From Sipunculus nudus (lineage: Eukaryota > Annelida > Sipuncula > Golfingiida > Sipunculidae), in the NCBI GenBank assembly GCA_026874595.1, contig CM049317.1, positions 63,525,118-63,589,117 on the forward strand: a stretch of 64,000 bases of DNA, in the 5' to 3' direction. This document shows, in pieces, positions 13,100 to 25,000 of the stretch; positions within the stretch are counted from its first letter, which is position 1, and every line of letters begins with the position of its first letter. The notes under the pieces are model-generated. The model saw only the letters and a program-made list of their open reading frames with translations. It was not told where the DNA came from and did not search any database. The translations under genes were made by a program, and so were the position numbers.

Positions 13100-14230
13100 C
13101 TCTTCACATACTTAGGCTCATCTTCTTTTCTTCGAGGCTCTTTCCATGCGGTAGTCTGGTTAGGTATCATCTCCGATGTGTCAGTGTGTCAATATGTCTG
13201 TCTGTTTGTCAGTTGTCCTTAATTTCGCTTGCTTGCTGGTTCTTGCATCTTACAATTGACATTTAACAGGCCAGGGTTTTGCACAAATCCTCGTTAAACT
13301 GGAACCCCTTCTGTCTTACACTAATATCTCAACAGAAATATTTCATTTCCCGCAAATAGCCGCTAGAGGGCACTGCACTTGAAATACTATGACATATTAT
13401 TTTTTGGACATATCTTTAAACTATAAACCTTACCTACATAAATCATAGCTCATTTGGTTTTTCATCAGCATATTAAGTTATTTGTTATCTCAGATTTTTC
13501 ACTTTGTCAGTACGTCTGTCTATGTGTCAGCACCTTTCAATTTCGCCTTCTTGCTTGCTCTTGTGCACGACATATGGCATTCTACAGACCACAGTTTTGC
13601 ATGAACCCCTTTGATACTCATACATATTTTGTCATATAAGAATATCTCAAACATGATTTTTCATTTTCTGAATAGCCGCTCGAGGGCGCTGCACGAAAAA
13701 CACTACATCATATCAATTTTGACTATGTCCTCAAAATTATAACCTTTTCTACATTAACTTAAGCTCATTTTGTTCCTCTAGATCTTAGGCGTAAGTTTAT
13801 TTAGTCATCTATTATCTCAGATGTGTCACTCTGTCAGTATGTCTGTCTTTTTGCCAGTAGACTTCAATTTCGCATGTTTGGGGGTTCATGCGTCTAACAA
13901 TAAGCATTCTACAGGCAACAGTTTTGCACGAATCCCTTTGAAACTCATACATCTTATGTCTTATACTGATAATTCAAAATTGTTTTTTTTTAATTACTGG
14001 TAAAACTGTTATCCGTACTTACATGAACGTTAGCTCTTTTTTTCCCTCTTGATCTCATCAGCATATTTAGTCATCTGTTGTCTCAGATGTTTCACTATGT
14101 CAGTATGCCTGTCTGTTTGTCAGTTGTTCTCAATTTCGCCTTCTTGCTTGTTCTTGTGCATGACATAAAGCATTCTACAGGCAATATTTTTGCAGGAATT
14201 ACTTTGGTCAGGGTTAATGTCATGGTCAAG
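13100..14230. repeat. Tandem array of about four units of roughly 320 bp
   Basis: The landmark TCAGTATGTCTGTC-like text recurs at about 13169, 13487, 13811 and 14079, giving periods of about 318, 324 and 268. Each unit also has CAATTTCGC..TTGCTTG..TTCTTG..CAT, then TTCTACAGGC and a TTTTGCA..AATC landmark. Copies are well diverged. Open frames within units are similar to each other only because of the repetition. Confidence 0.8.
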
Positions 14231-14459
14231 TTCATTAAGGTCAAGGTCATCACATCTTCACAAAATATAGCTCATTTTCTTTTTATTTGTCTTTGCTTAT
14301 TCATTGGATTGTTTCCATATCATTTCCGGCAAGCGCTCGACCTATGGTCGTCTAGTTTCATTAATTACTGTGCTTATAAAACCCGTTTAAGTTTTGTAAA
14401 CAGAGTTTGCTTAGCATTTCATTTCCCCTCATATCTGCAGGTTGATTAGAAATATAATT

Positions 14460-15096
14460 TTGATATTTTTTTTATTTTACACCGTTTATTATTTATTAAC
14501 GTTCTCGATATATTTGGATTTATTTCGAGTAATTTACCATTTACCTATTTTTTAGTTTATTCATTTAGTTGTGGATTCATTTATTTGTTCATTAACAATA
14601 ACACTTCTTCTAGACTTAAATACCTATAGGAATACATGATACTATAGTTCCATTTAAAGAACTTCTACTGTCAAGATCAAGATGATATCTAGATACCTGA
14701 TCTTATGATCTTCGATTCTCATGGTTATTTTGTAAAACAGAGACAAAATACAAAATGTTATTGTCATGAAATAATGTGCAGCACAATTTGTTTATTGCTG
14801 AAAGTAGAGCGATAGACTGAAAGTTATTTAAATGCATGAGTAATCCATGAAGCATATTGTGTTATTTTGTTATCTCCTCTCATCCCATTTTGCCTGTGAT
14901 TTTTCGTCATGTCGAGTTATCTACTTAAAGGCTTGACATCTCGTTCATTCTACAACGTACACATTTGATTAATTTATCACTTCATATTATTCAGTGAACT
15001 TTCCGTGAAAACACAAACACCCACACACTTATATATAAACATATATATTGATTTATATATACACCCACGCATATATATATGTATATATATATAAAG

Positions 15097-15157
<61 letters not shown>

Positions 15158-15190
15158 GATGACCATCCCCCGTGGTCTGAAGACCTGTCT
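14460..15190. repeat. Dispersed repeat family ending in (TA)n, copy A
   Basis: This stretch is homologous, in order and orientation, to 57510-58140. Shared landmarks are CACTTCTTCTAGACTTAAAT, GATGATATCTAGATACCTGA and a terminal (TA)n followed by GTCTGAAGACCTGTCTACG. It is an interspersed element with a microsatellite near its 3' side. No protein is visible. Confidence 0.8.
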
Positions 15191-16275
15191 ACGATATTGC
15201 GGTTAGGAAATTTGTTAGAGACATTTTTGCAACATGTAACACGGTTTTAAAAGGGGCAGAAAACACTACAACAGCAAATCATATTTGATTCATGCTTAAA
15301 ACATGAGTTTGAAGCACATGACGTGTTTGATACACGTGTAAAACATGTCTCAAAATGGTATTCATGAGTTTAAAAGTTTATGCATTTTAATCACTACTTG
15401 CGCATGACGTAATTTTATGTGAACTAAGTTTCATGTCGTGTTAGGATTGTTACAATAGCGATTACCATTTATGTGACACAAATGAAACATGTCTAAATTA
15501 AAACTGACAAGTGTTTCCCATCTGAGTAATATTTTGATACTTTACCGTTTTTTTCGCGGCACAATAATCATTTCACGGGCGTGATATTTTGCGAAGTGCT
15601 GTCAGCTGAATTTAAATATGTGCTGCGTGTGTTTATGTAAACAAATGGAAAAAACCGACGCAACACAGGTAAACAAGGCTTGGACATTTTAACAAGTTTT
15701 GGAATGGGCAACGGGAAACGTCCAGGCAGGAAATGAAGCATGTGAAATCGTCCAGGAAAAGGTGAAATGTAAGTATACACCATATTACACCGTATTTTAA
15801 CACTAACAGTAGTAAGTAACAGTTAACTCTTCGGGGCTAGGGGTGATAGGGCACCCCCGCTCACTCGCCTACCGCCGCATATACACAAAGCATCTGCCTG
15901 AACAGCTGAACAGCTCAGAGGCTAAGAAGGGGGGAGGGGGTATGGTGCTATCTGTGAAAATCTTATAATACAGTGAACCAACGTGAACATTTTATTTCTG
16001 CTGTAACATTATTTGATGATTTATCGAGAAGAGAGTTTGTTCCTTTTATTTAAAAGGCCCCAACAAGAAGCTTGTGATTATGTGAATTAACAAAAAAAAA
16101 ATAATAATAATAGTTTGTGCGGCCAGAAGTACTTTCCTATACCTTACCACCAGTATGTACCTTGTTGGTTAGAAGTACCTCTGACACATTTTAATCCAGT
16201 TGGGCCATTGTGGTGTGTTTTACTAAGCCTGTTGGCCTGTTGCAACCCCCCCCCCCCCAAAAAAAAAAACAAAAA

Positions 16276-16308
<33 letters not shown>

Positions 16309-17769
16309 ATTGAATGGCAGCTTACTTTGATCAAAAAAGCACCTCTGTCATTCTTGTATATTCAGTAATCATTTTAACATATCATTATGAACAGTGAAGA
16401 TCAAATGTAAACATGTAAAACCCTTCTCTTCTTTTAAAAACATGTATACATGGCCGACTTGAATTTGACATAATGCGGTATTTTTATTTGAGGGTTTCAA
16501 TTTTTGGGTCATTTCTGTTTTACCAAAAGTATTGATTCCATTAATGTCATTATGTCAATATGTCATTCGGTGAATACCTTACACCCAGCCTATTCTGTCT
16601 TGTTTCCTACACTTCAGTTCTGTACTATTAAATGTTGTATATTTACTAAAAAATTACTACACAATTCATACACGTTTTTTGTGCTGGTAAGAAGAAAGAC
16701 CATGTATTTACTCAAATTCAAATAATGTTTATACTCAGCCTTTAAATGCGTAATCTTGATTTGTCTAGATTTCGATTTTTCTCGAGTGAAGGACTGAGGG
16801 TTACTGGAGTACCACGTGGTGAACACACACACACATATATATATACGCCTTATATACATACCTATGATTAAGTGGAAATTATTATATTCATATTGTTATT
16901 TGGTGAGGCAGTACATGGTACAAGCACTGATTTATTCTCAACATAAACTGAACATTTCTTACTTTTGCTGATGCTTAATTATGAAATATTAATGGTTATT
17001 GTTATATGATTAAAATTCAATGTAATAGACCAACTTGTTTACTTCTCACCATACAACAGCATCAGCATCCTGCATTCATTACCTAAGATGTGTTTTAATT
17101 TGGCAATCTGTGCGTAGAGAATACCGCTTTTAATCAAAGCTGACATTATTCCTTCTTTCTTCCTACTTTTCAGAAAGCTGTTAAAGACTCCACTTTCAAA
17201 ACCAAAAATGCACATAACCAGCTGTAGTGTTTGTGGAAAGGCAAGATAGGAAGCAAAAAAGTCGTTCAATTTGTGACGAGTTAGAGTACTGAATGTACTG
17301 TTTTTTTTCCGTTCCGTGTACCATATTACCTCTGTCTATTAGGATCCTTGTAATGAAATTTCTCCAATTTGATGCGTAGTAGGTTTCCTTTTACATTCAG
17401 AGAGGGAAAGAGGAAAGGGTGGGGGTCTAATTATTAACACTTCCAGCGTTAATATATTAATGAAAACCAGGCGGGTGTTAATGCATGGCACTGTACACTT
17501 GTATTCTCACAAGAATGTTGTGTATATAGCAACATGCAATGAAGTGTAAAAATACATAAATTGATAGCAGTGCAGTAGAATTTATCTGTTGACTTGGGGA
17601 TACGTGTGTGTCACGAGAGCTCTGCCGCTATCCAAATCACCGAACGGTGTCTCAGGTCATGGGCTCTACAGAACAACTTTTCTTGGTATGATACGGCTAA
17701 ATCATCGTAGGTGGTTTTATATATACAAGTCATTTGGGAATGTCGCCGGTTTCATTTGATTGCACGAAG
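15191..17769. other. Non-coding stretch
   Basis: It contains a C-run/A-run/(CA)n composite at about 16245-16303 and a short (CA)(TA) tract near 16825-16846. Small open frames at 15568-15783, 16504-16725 and 17039-17269 are unsupported by splice context or recognisable sequence. Confidence 0.5.
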
Positions 17770-18302
17770 GTCGTTCTTCCCAAATAACCTCGCAAATCAC
17801 CAACGAGATATGACGATTGGCCAATAATATCAACCAGTGATGGTCACGTGATATGTTGAACGCTCGAAAGATTTCCCCATAAAAGGAAATGCTGTATGGA
17901 CGCTTGGCCCCTTAAATTCGACCAAACACGTTGTTCCTAAAAAACCTACGCAATCACCCGTGTGATATAATTATTGGCCAATAGTATGAGACAATACCGA
18001 TCACGTGTTATGATATGAACGCTTGAAAGATTTTTCCATAAAAGGTAGTTTATGCATGGACCCTTGACCCTAGAGGTCGATCAAAAAGGCGTTGTTCCTA
18101 AACAACCAACACAATAACCCGTGCGATATAAGTATATATTGGCCAATAGTATGAGACAACACCGATCACGTGATATTATATGCTTGGACGATTTTTCAGT
18201 ATAAAGGGGTGCTGCATCGACCCTTTGCATCTTCTGCAGCGACTAAAGACCAAGCATTTTGGGTTATCAAGGACCAGGCATTTGCTGGCTTCAAGACTTA
18301 AA
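17770..18302 (+). promoter_or_regulatory. Three tandem promoter-like units ending in TATA box and leader exon
   Basis: A unit of about 160 bp is repeated three times (starts near 17770, 17928 and 18089). Each unit has, in the same order, a palindromic CCAAT box ATTGGCCAAT (17816-17825, 17973-17982, 18138-18147) and a CACGTG E-box (17845-17850, 18002-18007, 18167-18172). The first two then carry a CArG-like CCATAAAAGG (17877-17886, 18036-18045), and the third has TATAAAG (18200-18206) in that place. About 95 bp after the TATA box, AAA|GTAAGT at 18300-18308 is a strong splice donor. This fits a core promoter with duplicated upstream elements plus a non-coding first exon, or the U3 region of an LTR. 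I find no coding exon downstream before the transposon at 20675. All function is inferred from sequence. Confidence 0.5.
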
Positions 18303-19864
18303 GTAAGTTGTGTACAAATGTTTCAGTAGGGTTTGAAGTTTAAATAATATGACATATCTGGAAAATAAGGACAAAAGGAATAACACATCTGACATAATAT
18401 TGTTTAGTTTTTAGCTTTCTGTAATTCACAATTGATATGTACTGTAAATAGTTTATTATTAAGCTTTTGTAAGTCACAATTTATATGCATAGTAAAATAG
18501 TCAATTCATTAGGTTTATGCCATTCGAAATTTATGTGCACAGGGCTATAGGAATTTTACAAATGTCATAACCTGTCGTCATGAAATTCAAGAAATTTCTA
18601 TTAAATATTAAACAACGTTTAGCATTAAGTGCTTCAGAGCCGTACTAAGTCTGTGGAAATTCCCCATCAGATTCTCTAAAAATTTGGTTTGTCCAGTGAT
18701 ATTTGATACGCCATCTGCATTTTCTCAATCTCTTCCAATATTTTGGAATTTCGACAAATAAATTAGTATTATTTAGTAAATGTACTTTATTTTTAATAAT
18801 TTAATGTAATAAGTTCTGTAAGTTAAACAATGTTAAATTTAAAAATGTAGACGTTTTTGTTTGACAACTTGTACTTTCATAATATTCTAGAATTATAAAA
18901 CTAATTATATTAAGAAGATTAAGAATGCTTAATTGTACATGCGATTAAGCTATAGATGTAATAATCTATTAATATATTTACCTAAAGCACTATTAGTTAA
19001 ATTATATTTAAAGATTTGACACCCGTGGCCATATGATTGGCATAGAGATCGGTAGGGTAATCAGAGCGCGGCTGCTAATGATTCTTTTGGCTTAATTCAC
19101 GTTTCTTATATATTTTTTATGTAGTAATCATTGGTGATAAACACTTATAAGTAACTCCACCAACAAGTGCATGTTAATTTAAAAATTCTGAAAGCAAACT
19201 CGGTCGTCCGTAGCGGGAATATATAACGCCTGATCGACGTACAAAACTCCAACCAAACATCATCATAGGCAGACCCGACGAATGGCTTTTATACAGTCCC
19301 CATCAGGTGCGTATCCTTTGAGGTGCCGAACCCCCTTCAGAGCGTTCACGTGTAACAGTAAAGATAGATTTTCCAGACACCAAATATCTGCTTGGAAAAA
19401 TAAAGTATGATAAAAAAAATAAAAAATAATGAAAATTATGCCATGTTTACATCAATTTGTTCGCAATGTTCATATCCTTTGTTTACGAAGGTTTTAAATT
19501 CGCGATATTCGCGAAGGGACATTATTGCGAAATTGAATCCTTTGCGAAAAAGAGATCCCATCAATGAAGGAAAGTTAAAAGGTAAAAAAGTGATATAATG
19601 AATAGTTATAATATTGCTATTATAAATGATAATAGATAAAGTTTCCACAAGGGTGATGTTCCCTTTCGTCCCCGTGTACTAAATCAGATTTCATTCGCAT
19701 ACATTCCTTTATATAAGTTATAAATATAATAATGGTTATACTAGTTATTATAACTTTCCCATAACGAATAAGCGTCCCATCGGGGAGCTTATGATTTTAC
19801 CGGGTGGGCGTCCGTGTCTGTGTCCCCGTTCGTTTCCGCGTCCGGATTTTTAAAATGTTTTTAT
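18303..19864. other. AT-rich stretch, possible intron after the leader exon
   Basis: Weak short-period repetition occurs at about 18411-18550 (text like GTAAGTCACAATTTATATGCA in diverged copies). No coding exon with a splice signal is recognised. Confidence 0.4.
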
Positions 19865-20671
19865 CTCCTACAGGTTTGCATGTATCAAAATTACAACACA
19901 ATTCTGTGTTATTGGTGCACAAATATGTTTCCTTGTGCTGTGAACTTGACCTGTGCTCTCCAAACCAAGTCACAGTAGACTTTCTGGGCATTGTTTGTAC
20001 GTTAGCATGATAGCACGAAGGGTTTTGATTGGATTTTATTTTAATTTATGGGTATACATCGACTCATGACGCCCTCAAACTGATTAACTTATGGTTGACC
20101 TTGACCCATTTGGCGCAATTTATTAGCACTTTGGCATTTTCACCAATGACTAAACATTATCAAAATTTGGTTCTAGGGGAATCCTAGTGATACTGAAAAA
20201 TATTCTTGTATATAAGTATTGCCTTTTAAAACTTCACCATAGTTTTCTATTTGTTTTCTGGTTTTTTTTTTTTCATAAAACTAGTTCAGACAGCATGTTT
20301 ATAAGAATGCCATTGGTTTCTCTATTATTCATCAGATTTGGACCAAATCATGCATTATTTAACACAAGTAATAGTACTCATTTTGCACATGACCCTGACA
20401 CATGCTCTCTGCGTAACGGAACAGTAGACTTTTAGCATCGTTTATTTGTTAGCGCATTAGCACCAAGGGTTTTGATTGGAATTTGTTTTTATTTGGTGTA
20501 ATGCATCAATTAATGACTGTCTCACACTGATTAACTTGTGGTTGACCTTGACCCATTTTTGCGCAATTTATTAGCACTGTGGGATTTGCACAAAATAATA
20601 AATATCATCAAACATTGGTTCTAGGTGTATCTTAGACGTACTGTTTAAATATTCTTGTACATCAGTATTGC
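19865..20671. repeat. Diverged tandem duplication (about 450 bp), cut by a transposon end
   Basis: Copy 1 (about 19865-20229) and copy 2 (about 20310-20671) share AAGGGTTTTGATTGGA, GTTGACCTTGACCCATTT, GCGCAATTTATTAGCACT, TTGGTTCTAGG and TATTCTTGTA...AGTATTGC. The homology stops after AGTATTGC in both. In copy 2 this is three to four bases before the transposon terminal repeat, which independently places the element boundary. Confidence 0.8.
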
Positions 20672-20674
20672 ATC

Positions 20675-20847
20675 TAGTCCAGTCAATTTATGAAAAAAAT
20701 AGGCCTAACCCACCACAAATTGCAACATAATTTATTTTTCACTATTCATCTTAGAAATACCTATATATGAACATACTAAAAGTCTAACGACAAAAACTGA
20801 GTGGAACGGTGTTTAATTTGCATAAATCCAATATGGCCGTCACACCC
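20675..20847. repeat. Left terminal inverted repeat of the Academ-type element
   Basis: This repeat of about 173 bp pairs with 26558-26719. Conserved blocks from the tip inward are TAGTCCAGTCAAT, ACCCACCACAAATTGCAACA, AATTTATTTTT, ATGAACATA, GAGTGGAAC and ATCCAATATGGCCG. A 9-10 bp length difference lies near 20697. Homology ends after CAC(A/G)CCC. Confidence 0.9.
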
Positions 20848-21170
20848 TATTTGTAAGCACATATAAGTTAGTTCTTTCCGCATATGAGTCATTCCGCGTC
20901 AGGGTGAATGATATAACCTAAATATTGAGTAAAACGCTTTATAACTATAATAATATGACCTGAGGTATCTCCAGAGAGCAGTTTACCAGTATATTTCGTG
21001 GCTCAGAGATTTATTGATAATGTACTTAAACGTGCTGTTTTCATATAAACTATATTTTATTGACAGGCCGAACTAAACATGCAATAAATTTAAATGGTTT
21101 TAATTAAATTTAATTTCGTTTTCTTTTTGCTTGTGGTTTAAATGGGTATTTTCGGCTTTTCTCCGTGAAA

Positions 21171-21380
21171 TGAGGGGTCGATCCAGGATTTAGGAATGGA
21201 GGGGGGGGGGGGGGGCACCAACCTAGGGTCACTAATGGCCAAGCTTAAAAAAGGTCCCCGGGTCTGGAAATGGGGTCTGGGGAAGGGTAAAGCCGCACAA
21301 TTTGTCTGAAATCCTAAAAATACTTGCGTCGGCGGCTATTAAAAGGGGGATTCGGACCCAGAATCCCCCCCCCCCCCGCT
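21171..21380. repeat. G-run/C-run block inside the transposon leader
   Basis: A G run (about 21201-21216) and a C run (about 21366-21379) bracket about 150 bp. The outer text TGAGGGGTCGATCCAGG resembles the ends of the palindromic element at 1689-1892, which suggests a small nested insertion. The right end is not clean. Confidence 0.4.
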
Positions 21381-21624
21381 CGCCCTAATCTGCTTCTGGG
21401 AAAATACAAGGGGAACGAGGCCACCTGGCTATCAGACGGCCACCTGGCTTTTCGCGCCATGTCAATCCCATCGGTGTTCATTGCCGGCACTTCCTGTTTA
21501 TGATATCGCGGCCGTAGCTTCACGTCTCTGCGAATCTACTGATTTTAATGGAATTTGACACAGGAGATCTACGGATTGGATAATTATATCTGAAATATTT
21601 TATCATCAATTCTTACACACATAG

Positions 21625-22033
21625 GTGAGTACGCATATATGTTTTCCGAATTAAAATGCCAGATCAGATGAAAACTGTCATATTTTCACATGGTAATCTC
21701 ACATATCTTATTAAATGTGAAAATACTTATAAAAACGAAACAAGTTTAGAATATATTTTGACATTCAAACCTCAATTATGAACGTCATATATCAGCATAA
21801 ATGGTGCCTGCATGATACTTTATATTATGAGTAGGAGTACTGCCCACCATGCATTCATTCACCGTAGTCCCTTTTTCTACTACGTTCGGCTTATTTGTTG
21901 TTTCTTTTAGTGTGATGTATTTATAGACGAAGACGAATTGTTTCTTTGAGGGCGTATATCCGTTTATGTTGTTTGACAGTTACAAGAATTCTAGTTTATT
22001 TTAAATTTCATAATTCCCATTTTATACTTACAG
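21625..22033 (+). other. Intron in the 5' leader of the transposase transcript
   Basis: A near-consensus donor ATAG|GTGAGT at 21625 pairs with an acceptor TTATACTTACAG ending at 22033. Splicing would place the ATG at 22040 six bases into the second exon. The transcript start would lie between the left terminal repeat and 21624. Confidence 0.6.
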
Positions 22034-22039
22034 ATCCAG

Positions 22040-25000
22040 ATGGAACCACAGTGCCTACTTTGCAGTCAACCAGTATTACCAGAACAAGAAAGCGCAACAC
22101 GAACAAAAAAAGGCTGTGAAGGGATCAAAAAGGCAAGTGAGGCCCGAAGTATTGAGATCCAAACAGAGCCTGGGCAGCAAGTACATCGTGAATGTCGTAG
22201 AGTCCACTGTAATCCACATTATATAGAATCATACAGGCGAAGAAGAACCGGGGGTTTGGCCTCATCCGGGCAGTCCGAACGCAGTTTAAAGTCTCTGCTG
22301 ATGCCATTCAGTTATGATACGCTGTGCTTGTTTTGTGGGATAGCAGATATATATGATGGCAAGAAAAATGACTACAGGTTGATAAAAGTCCGAACATTTG
22401 ACTTTCAAGGGAAAATCCTGGACGCATGCTCCAAAAGAAACGATGACTGGGCTCGAAAAGTAAAGGACAGGATAGACTTTGTCCATGATCTTCATGCTGC
22501 TGATTCAGTGTATCATCAGGCTTGTAGCATCAACTTCCGCACAGGAAAGCAGATACCAAAAAAGTTTCAACCTGACAGTTCTACGAATAAGCGTGTAAAA
22601 TTAGGTAGACCACGAGATGAAGAGAAAGCACAAGCCCTCATGAAAGTGATCGAGTACTTAGAGCAAAACGATAAGGAACAAACAACTATACAAGATTTGA
22701 TACAAAAAATGTCTGAACACCTTGCTGGTACTGATATTGAACCATACAGCTTTACCTACATGAAAGAGCAAATCCAAGCAAACTTTGGTGACAAAATAAT
22801 AATCACGGAAATAAACGGGAAACCAAACGTGGTGACCATGTGGAGCACTGCTTCAACTATCCTTCAAGAGTTCCATACCAAGCAGAGGCAGGAGAGTCCC
22901 GAGGAAGAAAAACTCAGAGTTATACAAACTGCTGCAAAGCTTATAAAAAATGACATGAAATCTCTGATCCAGCTGAAGGACTTTTATCCTAAATACCAAG
23001 AAATGGCCTCTGTGGATGAAGCGTATTCTTTTTTACCAGCATCTTTGCGCATTTTCCTGCAGGGTCTAATCACGCCTTCGGATTCAATGCTGAAGATTGC
23101 TTCCTTAGGCCAAGCCTTATTACAGTCTGCACGTCCTCAGGTTGTATTGTCAACTCTTCAGCTGGGAGTTGGTGTCCAGTTACATCATCATTTTGCCTCT
23201 AAATTTCTCATTGACACACTTAACAAACTTGGATTTTGCTGCAGCTATTATGAAATTGTTAAATTTGAACGGAGTGCAGCTGTACACAGTGGTATAGAAA
23301 TTCCTAACAGATCACCCGACTCTTTTGTACAGTACGTGGCAGACAATGTAGACCACAATATTTGTACCCTTGATGGACACAATACGTTTCATGGGTTAGG
23401 TATAATAGCAACAGTGACACCCGGTACAGCCAGCACTCAGAATATTCCACGAATAACTGTAACAACAGAAGACATTTATGCGGTCGGTCGCGTAAACATT
23501 GAAAACAGGACGACCTTCAGTTCCTGCGTTATGCCAAACTACAAAAACCTGAGATTGAAGACCCTTCTGCTAAACTTGATCTGCTCTGGCGTGTATCATT
23601 GTGTTTCGGGTACCCTAGACCTGGATGGGCTGGAACTATGCAGCCGGTACATAAGGGCAACCATCCTGGCAAATCGTCCATTTTATTCTTACCAATCATT
23701 GACATGAACCCAAATGACGTAAACTGTCTTCACTCAACCCTGCTCTTTGTTTGCAAACATGCCAGTCATTATGGAGTAACACCTATTCTAACTTTTGATC
23801 AACCTCTTTGGTGGAAATCAATAACGATTCAAGAGATCTCTCTTGCAAATAGTGAAATCAGATCAATTGTGCTACGACTTGGTGGGTTTCACACCGAAAT
23901 GAGTTTTCTAGGTGCAATAGGCCATATAATGCCTGGCACAGGTATGAAAGAAGTATTGGAATGTGTATATGCTTGTAATACCGTTAGTCACATGTTGAAT
24001 GGAAAAGCCATTTCCAGAGCCATCCGTGGACATATGCTTGTGTGCGGTGCTTTACACGCCATGATAATGTGCTTGATCTTTGACATACCAGTATCGACCA
24101 CAGCGGCAAGCGGTGAGAAAGACCCCAAATATACAGTAGCAGCAGAATTATGTGACGATACGACTGAGGCTAGCTCTTTTGTTCCAGAAGAAATGTCAAA
24201 TGACGTCAGATCATTATCCCATCTGCCCGAAATCCTCATTGCTGGAAAAAAAAAATTGATGACTTAATCTCTGGTAGCAGCACATTGGAAAGCCTAGAGG
24301 ATTCGGAGGTCTTTACAGAAATTGAGAGGAGACTAAAAAAAATTTAGAGACTCATCCAAAGAACATCGGACCGCAAAACTGTGGCTTCTGTACTTGGACA
24401 TGATCACAATTTTACAAACTTTAATTAAAGCAGAGAGGACTGGCAACTGGCTACTGCATTTAAAATCGATGTATGGTATGCTCCCATACCTAGCTGCTGC
24501 AGGCCACAACAATTACACAAAATCGGTCTATCTCTACTTGCAAAACATGGAACAACTTCAGAATAAACACCCGTCTGTTTACAAACATTTCATGGAGGGA
24601 AAGCACGTTGGAAGACGGTCTGATAGGTATTGGGCAGGACTGTCACTGGATTTGCTTATCGAACAAGTCCTGATGAGAAGCATCAAAACTACAGGTGGGC
24701 TAACAAGAGGACGTGGAATGTCAGAGCTTCAGCGATTGGTGTGGTTGTTGTCGACCAATGCATGCTCAGCAGTCAACTTGGCAATGCAGCAATTCACCTC
24801 AGTTGGCTACATGACCAATGAACAGCACAAAGAAACAACAGCGCCAAGACAGAAGAGGGACATGGCAGACACACAGAAACTCCTTACCTTTCTCTCCCTG
24901 AGGTCTCCATTTCAAGAAGATTCTGCACTTCGTTGTATCGTGAGTGGCGTAAATGCTGAGAAAACTGTAAATGCAGATCGTGCAAGGGAGATTGGTGAAA

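Noticed and set aside
13454-14449. A family of small related proteins encoded in consecutive frames
   Set aside because: The similarity comes from the 320-bp tandem array; frames start and stop at different places in each unit.
23543-23560. Proven programmed -1 frameshift
   Set aside because: The slip site TAC AAA AAC is only partly canonical, and other frame changes occur further on, so it is kept only as a possibility in the findings.
22125-24239. Minus-strand open frames inside the transposase region
   Set aside because: They are shadows of the plus-strand coding region and show no family features.
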